From a virus: a stretch of DNA of 21,707 nt. Below, piece after piece: positions 1 to 7,326 of this stretch. The DNA is taken from IMG/VR virus record IMGVR_UViG_3300010883_005406, positions 1-21,707 of that record. One strand, written 5' to 3'. The notes under the pieces are model-generated. The model was not told the DNA's origin. It did not search any database and was given only the letters and a program-made list of their open reading frames with translations. Numbering within the stretch: position 1 is the stretch's first letter; each line of letters starts with the position of its first letter. The position numbers and the translations under genes were made by a program.

Positions 1-1
1 C

Positions 2-1954
2 TCCGCTGTTACTACAGCTACGTACGAGCGGGACTCGGGTAATACAGCGATTATCACAACTGGTGTGGCGCATGGCCTACGTTCAGGTAACATCGTCACT
101 ATACGAGATTTCACAGGTACTATACCTGAGAGCTTCAATGTCACTAACACGCGGATCACTGTAACTAGCACCACCACCTTCGAGTATTACAATTCTGGGG
201 CAGCAGTATCTTCAGTGGCCGACACAGCCGGGCGAGTTGATTTAGCTGGTGGCACCATTACCCGCGATTACACGTATACTTGGGTAACTCCGTGGGGTGA
301 GGAGAGTATAGGTGCAGACCCGACTACCACATTGTTCCTTAAAGAAGGGCAAACTGTTACCATCGGGGGTCTACCGACTGCGGCACCTGCAGGAGATAAC
401 TTTATATCTGGAATGAAGATATATCGTACGTTGTCGTCCCCTGCTGGCACGGAGTTCTACCACCTATCTGACCTGTGGTTCCCACAATCTACCACTAATG
501 TCTCACTGACATCCAACGTAGCCACTGTAACAATGGGCACACACCATGGTCTCATTGTAGGTGATAGGTTCAAGCTCAAGAGCTGCACTGACGCTGTGTT
601 TGATATTACAGATGGTGAAGTAACCGTGGTAGATAGTGATACAGTATTTAGATACGCGGTGACTAACGCTGATATTGCGACTAAAGTTGATACTACTGGA
701 GTCTTACTACATGATGTTGCAGAGCTTCCGGCGGATACAGCCAGGTATTGGGGAGACACGACGTACGACTATATAGATGACTTCGATTTCCTAAACCTAG
801 TAAACATTCTACTCTCAGACGAGTACGCCGCACCACACGTAGACATGATAGGTCTGACACTGGCTCAGAACAACATGGTCGCCGGGTTCTTTGATAACCA
901 GTTGTGCTTTGCTGAGCCGGGTAAACCGTGGGCTTGGCCTACGGCGTATAGATACACATTCGAGTATAATATTGTCGCTATTGAGGCTGTGTCCGGGTTC
1001 CTCATCGTTTTAACAGATGAGTTTGCGTTCCGTGTATCAGGTAACAACCCGCTAACTATCAGTATCGCTAAGATTGATACCCCATATCCATGCCTATCCA
1101 AGCGCTCAGTGGTCAACATGGGTTATGGTGTGATGTTCGCTACGTACGGTGGTCTGGCCTTATGGAACCCTCAAGGGCTTACTCTAGCCACTAAGTATAT
1201 CCATGACTGGGATACGTGGGATGACGGTATTGACCCGACTACAATCGTGGGGCATTTCTTCGATGATAAATACTTTGGTGCCCATAGTGCTGGCTCGTTC
1301 TTATTTGAGCGGGATGAGAAAGTCGGGGGCTACTACGTTACTGCTGGGCACCAATTCAACAGTGCTTGGACTGACGTATCCACCAACATTGTTTACACAT
1401 CCAGTAACGAGCTAGGTGATATTAGCCAGTGGGGTAACTCCGCATGGCCCTTACGTCCTATGGAATGGAAGTCTAAAACCATTGTCACCAAGGATTACAT
1501 CAACATTGGTGCGGCCCGTATCGTCGCAGACTACGACATTACTGCTGAGGATGCTGCTGCGTACGTGACGTACAACGCCAGTATCGAAGTGTATAACACT
1601 GCTGTATGGGCTGATAGTGAGCAACTAGGTGGGATTAACGGCCCTACGGACTACGTCGACACTGGTGGAGTTAATGTTAATAACTTCGCGTCGTTTAACA
1701 CAGGTATCGTTAATGGCCCTGACGGACTAGGTGCAATGGTCCGGTCTACACGAACTGCACCAGCTAGCTATTCAATTGTGTTTCAGTTATGGCAGAACAA
1801 AACCCTTGTGTTTGCCCAAGTTATCACCGATGACTCAATATTTCGCTGTCCTACAGGGTATAAATCTGATACATTCGAAGTCGCGGTATCTGGCTCTGCT
1901 AGGGTTAGATCAATACATCTAGGTGAAACTCCAGATGGACTGAGGAAAGCATAA
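2..1954 (+). CDS. Tail nozzle/hub-like virion protein, 5' truncated
   Basis: The frame is open to the left edge, so the N-terminus lies outside the window; an internal GTG at 65 is unlikely to be the true start because it falls inside a repeat module. About 650 residues are visible. Two related modules occur near the visible N-terminus, built around VAHGLRSGNIVTI and GTHHGLIVGDRFKL, each followed by a TxFxY strand (TTTFEYY, DTVFRYA); such HGL-x-x-G-D modules are common in phage tail proteins. The middle part (FAEPGKPWAWPTAY, LIVLTDEFAFRVSG, GVMFATYGGLALWNP) resembles blades of the propeller-like tail nozzle or stabilisation proteins of podoviruses (T7 gp12/P22 gp10 type), and the later PMEWKSKTIV strand fits too. 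Assignment is from pattern memory only. It abuts the next gene through a TAATG stop/start overlap, so it belongs to the same late operon. Confidence 0.6.
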   Translation, partial: SAVTTATYERDSGNTAIITTGVAHGLRSGNIVTIRDFTGTIPESFNVTNTRITVTSTTTFEYYNSGAAVSSVADTAGRVDLAGGTITRDYTYTWVTPWGEESIGADPTTTLFLKEGQTVTIGGLPTAAPAGDNFISGMKIYRTLSSPAGTEFYHLSDLWFPQSTTNVSLTSNVATVTMGTHHGLIVGDRFKLKSCTDAVFDITDGEVTVVDSDTVFRYAVTNADIATKVDTTGVLLHDVAELPADTARYWGDTTYDYIDDFDFLNLVNILLSDEYAAPHVDMIGLTLAQNNMVAGFFDNQLCFAEPGKPWAWPTAYRYTFEYNIVAIEAVSGFLIVLTDEFAFRVSGNNPLTISIAKIDTPYPCLSKRSVVNMGYGVMFATYGGLALWNPQGLTLATKYIHDWDTWDDGIDPTTIVGHFFDDKYFGAHSAGSFLFERDEKVGGYYVTAGHQFNSAWTDVSTNIVYTSSNELGDISQWGNSAWPLRPMEWKSKTIVTKDYINIGAARIVADYDITAEDAAAYVTYNASIEVYNTAVWADSEQLGGINGPTDYVDTGGVNVNNFASFNTGIVNGPDGLGAMVRSTRTAPASYSIVFQLWQNKTLVFAQVITDDSIFRCPTGYKSDTFEVAVSGSARVRSIHLGETPDGLRKA

Positions 1955-2301
1955 TGCCTAGACGCCACGTAGCTACCCCAGAGATACCGATGGAGAACCT
2001 CACTGCTGAGGCTATTCTGCTTAGTGCGCTCAAAGAGAACATGGAGCTACTGACAGGTACTCGCGGTGAAGCTGATCTAAACAGTATGGCTATTGTCCGT
2101 GCTGACCTCACAGTAGGACAAGTCGGAACACAGGTTATGGGGACTATCAACACGCGCAATAACCTTACCCCCACGGTACTTAATGAAGCAGCTCCGCTGG
2201 ATTCTTTTCTAGACTTACGCAACGATATGCAAACCTTGGCTAATGACTTGTTTATCACCCGTGCAGCGCTTGACCTGCTTATTAAGAATCTAAGGGGTTA
2301 A
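1954..2301 (+). CDS. Small phage protein of unknown function (115 aa)
   Basis: The start ATG shares its A with the upstream TAA stop, and a GAGGAA Shine-Dalgarno sits about 7 bp before it, so start and translational coupling are clear. The protein is mainly helical and acidic, with an N-terminal helix (TAEAILLSALKENMELLTG), a short strand-like middle (IVRADLTVGQVG) and a C-terminal helix (LDLRNDMQTLANDLFITRAA). There is no signal peptide, membrane segment or catalytic motif. Its place directly after the tail nozzle-like gene suggests a minor virion or assembly factor, but that is inference from position. I do not recognise a named family. Confidence 0.75.
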   Translation: MPRRHVATPEIPMENLTAEAILLSALKENMELLTGTRGEADLNSMAIVRADLTVGQVGTQVMGTINTRNNLTPTVLNEAAPLDSFLDLRNDMQTLANDLFITRAALDLLIKNLRG

Positions 2302-2304
2302 CGT

Positions 2305-3108
2305 ATGTTCTTTAACAGTAAACATACAGACATATTAGACTATGATCCTAATGATTATGCAGAACGGCATGGCTGTTTCGAGCGTGGGCGTGGCGGTCAG
2401 GCGGGGGGGATTGGTGACGCTGGTGGTGGGCCAAGTAGTGGGTCAAATGGTGGTGGTTCTCCCGGCGGAGTTGATCCCGGCGGTGTTGGTTTTGGCGGGA
2501 CTGTTGACGGAAACCCCGGAACAGGTGCTACTGGTGATCCCGGTGCAGGACAGACTGGCGGTACTCCTGCTCCAGCATCATCATTTTCATTTACACCAAC
2601 GACACCTGTACCAGAACCTGTCACAGACAAAGCAACCCTTGATAACGAACCGCAGGATTTTGACGCTGGCCCTCCGGGCTTCTTCGACGCTAGGAACTGG
2701 AGCTGGTCTAAGGTTTTAGGTACTGTTGCCGGTCTTGCTGCAGGTTACGCAACCGCAGGACTTGGTTTTGTTGGATCGACTATTGCTGGACAAGTCGTAG
2801 GCACTGCAGTCGAAGGTATAGCTGATCCGGATCAGAGTATTGGCGATATCGCACAGGGTAAAGTTGATGGTGTCACAGGGTTCTTCGGTGGTGTAACTGG
2901 CTTAGGCGACACTAATGACAATGATAAAAGTACCGGCGACAACAACGGTGGTAATAATACCGGAGGCCAAGATGGAGGCGGCGGTGGGCTAAATGTTCCC
3001 CGTCTGCCTAAGCCTGCACCTACACAGGTCGCGAACGTGGGCCTTAATACTAACCGGAAAATATTCACACATACTGGGGAGACATACGATGCCGCCCCGT
3101 ACGTATAA
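2305..3108 (+). CDS. Gly-rich protein with hydrophobic glycine-zipper segment (267 aa)
   Basis: The ATG follows an AAGGGG ribosome site and lies 3 bp after the previous stop. Residues 28-87 are a Gly/Pro/Asp/Thr-rich tract and 88-110 a Pro/Thr linker. Residues 137-172 form a hydrophobic Gly/Ala stretch (VAGLAAGYATAGLGFVGST) with small-residue spacing typical of membrane-inserting or tightly packed helices. A second Gly/Asn tract covers about 200-230, and the C-terminus ends in a short ordered part (NRKIFTHTGETYDAAPYV). Composition and the position before the ejection-protein cluster suggest a minor structural or internal virion protein. There is no recognised domain. The mirrored Pro-rich and Val/Leu-rich readings in other frames come from the GGT/GGC repeats. 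Confidence 0.75.
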   Translation: MFFNSKHTDILDYDPNDYAERHGCFERGRGGQAGGIGDAGGGPSSGSNGGGSPGGVDPGGVGFGGTVDGNPGTGATGDPGAGQTGGTPAPASSFSFTPTTPVPEPVTDKATLDNEPQDFDAGPPGFFDARNWSWSKVLGTVAGLAAGYATAGLGFVGSTIAGQVVGTAVEGIADPDQSIGDIAQGKVDGVTGFFGGVTGLGDTNDNDKSTGDNNGGNNTGGQDGGGGGLNVPRLPKPAPTQVANVGLNTNRKIFTHTGETYDAAPYV

Positions 3109-3120
3109 GGAGCTATCAAG

Positions 3121-3885
3121 ATGCCACAAGGAATAGGCTACGGACCAGACGCAAGCCAGCGAATGGTTGACTATGCCACAGACCCTACGTTTAACATGGC
3201 TGACCCCACTACTACTGGGGTATTGCAGCAGGGTGTACCTCAGCCGGGTGGCTCTGTACCTACTATGGATTATAGAGCCGCTAATCCTTCCTATGAGCAA
3301 GGGGGCATGGTTTCTACAGCCGGTCCACAGCAGCCGGGCCTCCAGCCGCAAGGCGCACAGCAGGGTCCAGTACCCGCGCAAGCAATGCAGCAAGAGATGC
3401 AGCGCATCATGCAGAACAGTCCTCAGCAGGTTCAGGAAGTTAAACAGGCTATGATGGAGGCTGTTCAGGACGGTGAGATCACACCGCAAGAACTTAATAC
3501 CATGAAGCAACTACTTACTTCTGCTGCGCAGAACCCACAGCTCTGGCCACAACTCCGCCAGTTTATGATACAGAACGGTATGGCTGATGACGAAGACATC
3601 CCTCAGGAATACGATCAAGGCTTCGTTATGATTACATTAATGGTGCTCGAGTCACTGAATACACCGGGTCCGCAGGGCCAAGCTCCGATGCCTGAGTCGC
3701 AGGGTCAACCTCCGCAGGCTGTTATGGAAGACGGAGGCGAAGTACCTACGAGTAATAATGCTGACGGCAGCGTTGCAATCAACGCCCATAAGGGCGAGTA
3801 TATTATTCCAGATGATATTGTGCGTAAGAAAGGCACAGACTTTTTTGATAAGATGATAGGCAATGATGGGAAAGCCAATGTATAA
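3121..3885 (+). CDS. Gln-rich virion protein (254 aa)
   Basis: A strong AAGGAG site lies upstream of the ATG, 12 bp after the previous gene. The N-terminal third is Pro/Gln/Gly-rich. Residues about 78-160 are a Gln/Met-rich helical region (AMQQEMQRIMQNSPQQVQEV). The C-terminal 35 residues carry NAHKGEYIIPDDIVRKKG followed by TDFFDKM. From memory, this kind of HKGEY(V/I)IP-x-D-(V/I)V...G..FFD tail recurs in structural-region proteins of marine-type podophages, usually just before internal virion protein genes. No enzymatic motif is visible. A scaffold-like, connector or minor virion role is possible; the function is unknown. Confidence 0.75.
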   Translation: MPQGIGYGPDASQRMVDYATDPTFNMADPTTTGVLQQGVPQPGGSVPTMDYRAANPSYEQGGMVSTAGPQQPGLQPQGAQQGPVPAQAMQQEMQRIMQNSPQQVQEVKQAMMEAVQDGEITPQELNTMKQLLTSAAQNPQLWPQLRQFMIQNGMADDEDIPQEYDQGFVMITLMVLESLNTPGPQGQAPMPESQGQPPQAVMEDGGEVPTSNNADGSVAINAHKGEYIIPDDIVRKKGTDFFDKMIGNDGKANV

Positions 3886-5380
3886 TTCAGACATCGCGGT
3901 CATTCCTCATCTCCGGAGCACACTGCTGAACACAACAGCGCTGACGCCTACGCATCATGGGTTCTTTAAGAAACTGAAGAACCTCTTCAAGAAGATTGCC
4001 CCTGTCATTGCCATTGCAGCATCAGCATACCTACCCCAAGCCTCAGCATGGGCCGCGAGTACTATCGCTGCTTCTGCAGGTGTGAGTCTCGCCGCAAATA
4101 GCCTAGCCGCTGCTGTAAGTGCGGGCGCTATTGGTGCTATTGGTGGCGCTACTCTCGCTAAGATCTCAGGTGGTGACCCTTGGATGGGTGCTGCTGGCGG
4201 TTTCGCCCTTGGTGGTATAGGTGGGTACAATGCATCTGCTGGTCTCGGTGCTAACTCAGGATTAGGCTACGGCGATAACGTCGCTCCCGGAAGCTACTCT
4301 GTCACAAGCGCACCGAATATTGCAGCCACTGCATCAGCAGGTTCTCCCATTGTTACAACAGCAGCTCAGCCTGCAGTCCCTGTTGGTCCGGACCTGTCTA
4401 GTGCCTATGAGGCTGTCCCTGTTTATGAGGGATTTACTAACGCACCTACATCGTTTATCCCCGGTGCAGCTAATGGCCCTGCGGGACAGTACGGCACTAC
4501 CCTAACAAGTAACGCAACACCCGGCGTTAACACTGCTGGTATGAACGGCCCTGCGGGACAGTATGGTGAAGTCATACCAGCATATAAGTACACCCCAACC
4601 AGCGCATTGCCCGCATCCGCTATGAATTCGCGTACTGCTGGCGGTGTCAATGTTGCAGGTGTTACACCAACTAGCGGTATAGCACCACAGAACTTCAAGA
4701 CTACGGCGTCTAACTTCTTGCAGGACGCAGGCAAATGGACTGGGTCAAAGGTAACTGATTTCATGGGTAGTGATGAGGCAAGAGCCGCTGCTGGTAAGCT
4801 CATGGACGACGCTGCTGGTGAAGCATCCGTAGGCAATCAGCCTGCTATGTCCGATGAAGAACAGCAGTACAGATCTCAACTGGCTGCTGCTCGCGCTCAA
4901 GAACAAGAGCTAATCAATAAGAGGATCGATGTTTCCAACTCGTATATGCAGCAGGCGGCTAATGCTAGTCCTGAACGAGAAGGTCGGTATGCACTGACAG
5001 ACTACTATAATGCTCAGTCCCGTGAGGACGACGCTGCTCTACGTAGAATTAACCCTAGGGCTAGTGGCCTACGAGATACTACTATCCGCCAGCAAGGGCT
5101 GAACACATCGCGTGGGCTAAGCGCCTATTCTCAGGGAGTCGAAAGAGGTAGAGACACACGTAGGAAGTACACAGACGCAGCCCTAGGCGCACTGCCTGAC
5201 GGTGCTGGGGTATCTAGTGGCTACGCGACTGACCTCGCTGCTGCAGATAAGCGGTATAGCCGTTTGACCGACGCACAACAGTCAGCTTCCAATGTCTACC
5301 AACCCATAGCTGATTATGCTCTAGGCACTATGAGTAAAGAAGAACGTGATAAGCTGGACGAAAAGACGAAAGGAACTTAA
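3863..5380 (+). CDS. Probable internal virion/DNA-ejection protein (505 aa)
   Basis: The frame starts inside the previous gene (23-bp overlap with ATG at 3863). A second ATG at 3878, preceded by TGGGAAAG and overlapping the stop by 8 bp, is an equally good start. Residues 34-45 are a basic amphipathic patch (FFKKLKNLFKK) followed by a long Ala/Gly hydrophobic region (about 46-125) with glycine-zipper spacing (GAIGAIGGATLA, GGFALGGIGG). A Pro/Gly/Thr linker containing two copies of NGPAGQYG comes next, then a polar, helix-rich C-terminal half (QLAAARAQEQELINKR). This layout and its position before the transglycosylase gene match the small membrane-active ejection proteins of podoviruses (T7 gp14-like in role). 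Sequence-level homology cannot be claimed. Confidence 0.6.
   Translation: MMGKPMYNSDIAVIPHLRSTLLNTTALTPTHHGFFKKLKNLFKKIAPVIAIAASAYLPQASAWAASTIAASAGVSLAANSLAAAVSAGAIGAIGGATLAKISGGDPWMGAAGGFALGGIGGYNASAGLGANSGLGYGDNVAPGSYSVTSAPNIAATASAGSPIVTTAAQPAVPVGPDLSSAYEAVPVYEGFTNAPTSFIPGAANGPAGQYGTTLTSNATPGVNTAGMNGPAGQYGEVIPAYKYTPTSALPASAMNSRTAGGVNVAGVTPTSGIAPQNFKTTASNFLQDAGKWTGSKVTDFMGSDEARAAAGKLMDDAAGEASVGNQPAMSDEEQQYRSQLAAARAQEQELINKRIDVSNSYMQQAANASPEREGRYALTDYYNAQSREDDAALRRINPRASGLRDTTIRQQGLNTSRGLSAYSQGVERGRDTRRKYTDAALGALPDGAGVSSGYATDLAAADKRYSRLTDAQQSASNVYQPIADYALGTMSKEERDKLDEKTKGT
4472..4566 (+). repeat. Short direct repeat encoding NGPAGQYG
   Basis: A 17-bp sequence (GGCCCTGCGGGACAGTA) occurs at 4475-4491 and again at 4547-4563, exactly 72 bp (24 codons) apart and in frame. 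Each copy encodes the core of NGPAGQYG in the disordered linker of the 505-aa protein. It looks like a recent small internal duplication. Confidence 0.8.
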
Positions 5381-5382
5381 CG

Positions 5383-7326
5383 ATGGCACTCTTTACAGGC
5401 CGTGAAGGCAACGCAGCATTAAGTCGTCGTAAGTTCGAAGACTATCAGCGAAGCATAGATACGCAGAACGCTCGTGCACAGATGAAAGACTTCGTCGCTG
5501 ACGTTAAACCCGGTGAAGTCATACCTAAGCGTGCGGGCATTGACCCGTGGGGCTATGAGAACGACGTTAAACCCGCCGTGCGTGGTGACGTCCCCGCGCA
5601 AGCAACACAGACTCAGCAACAGGTTCCACAAGAACAAGCTCCAGCTCCCGCCCCTCAGTCTAGTGTTAGCTTACCTAACCGACAGGGCACTATGGGCGCA
5701 GAAGGTATAGATCAAATCCAACCCGACTCCACCGCTCCCGGCCAATGGATCGAAGGCCAGAGCGCTGGCATGGATGTGACCAAGGCGCTACAACAAATTA
5801 AGGCTAGGACCGCTACGGGCGGGTACGCTGACATACCTGCCACCAGTCCGCTTGCTCGTGGCTGGGCGTGGCTAACTAAAGCTGCGAATGATCCGTACCA
5901 TGCTAACCAAGCTGGTGCCAAGGAAATGACAGACTGGGTACGTACACCTGAGTTCGATAATCTCATTCGCAACGATCCTAACCGTATTGCCGAGTTCAAT
6001 GCAGACCCAATGGGCTTCCACCAGAAGTACGCTGGACAGAAGGCAGCACCTGCTGTCACCGAAGATCGTGCAGTATCTGGCTGGAAACCTGTACCGCCTA
6101 TTAAAATTGAGCCGGGATCTGGCCGTAATACTGGGCTGTATGACATGATCCAGTACCAAGAAAGTCGTAACGACCCTAATGCTGTGAATCCTAATACGGG
6201 TGCCTTTGGCCTTATGCAGCTTATGCCGGACACGGCAAAGAAACCGGGCTTCGGTGTAACGCCTTTACGTGACAACTCTCCAGAGGAGAACCGCCGCTTC
6301 GGTGAAGATTACTATGAAGCTATGCTGAACCGCTACGGCGGTAATATGTCAGCGGCTCTGGCTGCGTATAACTGGGGGCCGGGGAACGCTGATGGATGGA
6401 TGAAGTACGGCGCTAATCCTGCTGAGTTACCCAAAGAAACACGCGACTATGTATCTGCGATTATGACTAACTACGGTGGTGAGCCTTTCGGGGAAACTAG
6501 CCCAGCAGTTGGTGCTGCCCCACAACAGGTTGCAGAAGTAGCACCTACCCAGCAGCAGGGTGGCGTTAAGACTGGTGCTAAAGACCCAGCCGCCCAGTTA
6601 GCCACTGCCAAAGACCCTACGTCGGTTGCGGCACCTGAGGCTAATCTGGCATTCACACTGCGCTCAGATCAGATGCAAGCCCTCCTCCAACAGCGGGACG
6701 CTATGGCCCTGCAAGGTCGGTATAATATACTGTCTGCGGTTGGACCTATGGCACAAGCTGCAGCGATGGTACAGGTGCAGACTGAGATCATGGCGCATGA
6801 TGTTACGATTGGTAGTATGGCTAAGAAGCAGGCTATTGATCTGATGTCTAAGAACAAAGATCCGCGTATGCTTAACCGGCTCCTCTCGGAGCGGTCCGGT
6901 ACACAGTACGAATACGGCCCTAATGCAGATGGTACATGGTACGAGAGCGTGGATGGCGTAGTCACTATACCTAGCATAAAGTTATCCAAAATTATTGACA
7001 TTCAACTGAGTGCCGCCGACCGAGAATACTACCAGCAGATGAAGAATCTGAAGTCTGAGGCTGCTGCTAAGCAGTTTGAGATGGAGCTTGAAGCTATACT
7101 CAAGATACAAGTTAAAAACGCTGAGCAGAATAACGAGGCCTATATCGAAATCCTCAAGAAGGGCGGGTTCACAAAGGGTACTGACGGTGATTACTGGACT
7201 AGCCCTCAAGGTAAGGCGTACCGTATCGTCGAACGCGAAGGTATGGACGATGGACCACCAACTATTCAGCTTGTACCTATCACTGCTACCAGTGGCTTAG
7301 GTGCGTATCAGACAGGGGCTGGATAA
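5383..7326 (+). CDS. Virion protein with SLT-type lytic transglycosylase domain (647 aa)
   Basis: The ATG follows AAAGGAA with good spacing, 2 bp after the previous stop. Residues about 250-370 form a soluble-lytic-transglycosylase (goose-lysozyme-like) domain. The catalytic glutamate is E260 in YQESRNDPNAVNPNTGAFG, followed by LMQLMPDTA and the AALAAYNWGPGNADGW motif, all hallmarks of the family, which cleaves the MurNAc-GlcNAc bond to give 1,6-anhydro-MurNAc. Gln/Pro/Ala-rich linkers flank it (about 73-100 and 380-420). A helical C-terminal part follows (about 425-580, DQMQALLQQRDAMALQGRYN). A transglycosylase inside a long structural protein, next to Ala-rich hydrophobic proteins, indicates local peptidoglycan opening during DNA ejection (the role T7 gp16 plays) rather than a lysis endolysin. 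Confidence 0.88.
   Translation: MALFTGREGNAALSRRKFEDYQRSIDTQNARAQMKDFVADVKPGEVIPKRAGIDPWGYENDVKPAVRGDVPAQATQTQQQVPQEQAPAPAPQSSVSLPNRQGTMGAEGIDQIQPDSTAPGQWIEGQSAGMDVTKALQQIKARTATGGYADIPATSPLARGWAWLTKAANDPYHANQAGAKEMTDWVRTPEFDNLIRNDPNRIAEFNADPMGFHQKYAGQKAAPAVTEDRAVSGWKPVPPIKIEPGSGRNTGLYDMIQYQESRNDPNAVNPNTGAFGLMQLMPDTAKKPGFGVTPLRDNSPEENRRFGEDYYEAMLNRYGGNMSAALAAYNWGPGNADGWMKYGANPAELPKETRDYVSAIMTNYGGEPFGETSPAVGAAPQQVAEVAPTQQQGGVKTGAKDPAAQLATAKDPTSVAAPEANLAFTLRSDQMQALLQQRDAMALQGRYNILSAVGPMAQAAAMVQVQTEIMAHDVTIGSMAKKQAIDLMSKNKDPRMLNRLLSERSGTQYEYGPNADGTWYESVDGVVTIPSIKLSKIIDIQLSAADREYYQQMKNLKSEAAAKQFEMELEAILKIQVKNAEQNNEAYIEILKKGGFTKGTDGDYWTSPQGKAYRIVEREGMDDGPPTIQLVPITATSGLGAYQTGAG

Noticed and set aside
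2397-2630. Proline-rich minus-strand frame
   Set aside because: It is the antisense of glycine codons (GGN read as CCN), with no independent signals.
2342-2719. 125-codon hydrophobic Val/Leu-rich frame, superficially holin-like, inside the Gly-rich gene
   Set aside because: It is the off-frame reading of GGT/GGC repeats with no ribosome site; the Gly-rich frame has a good start and continues the operon.
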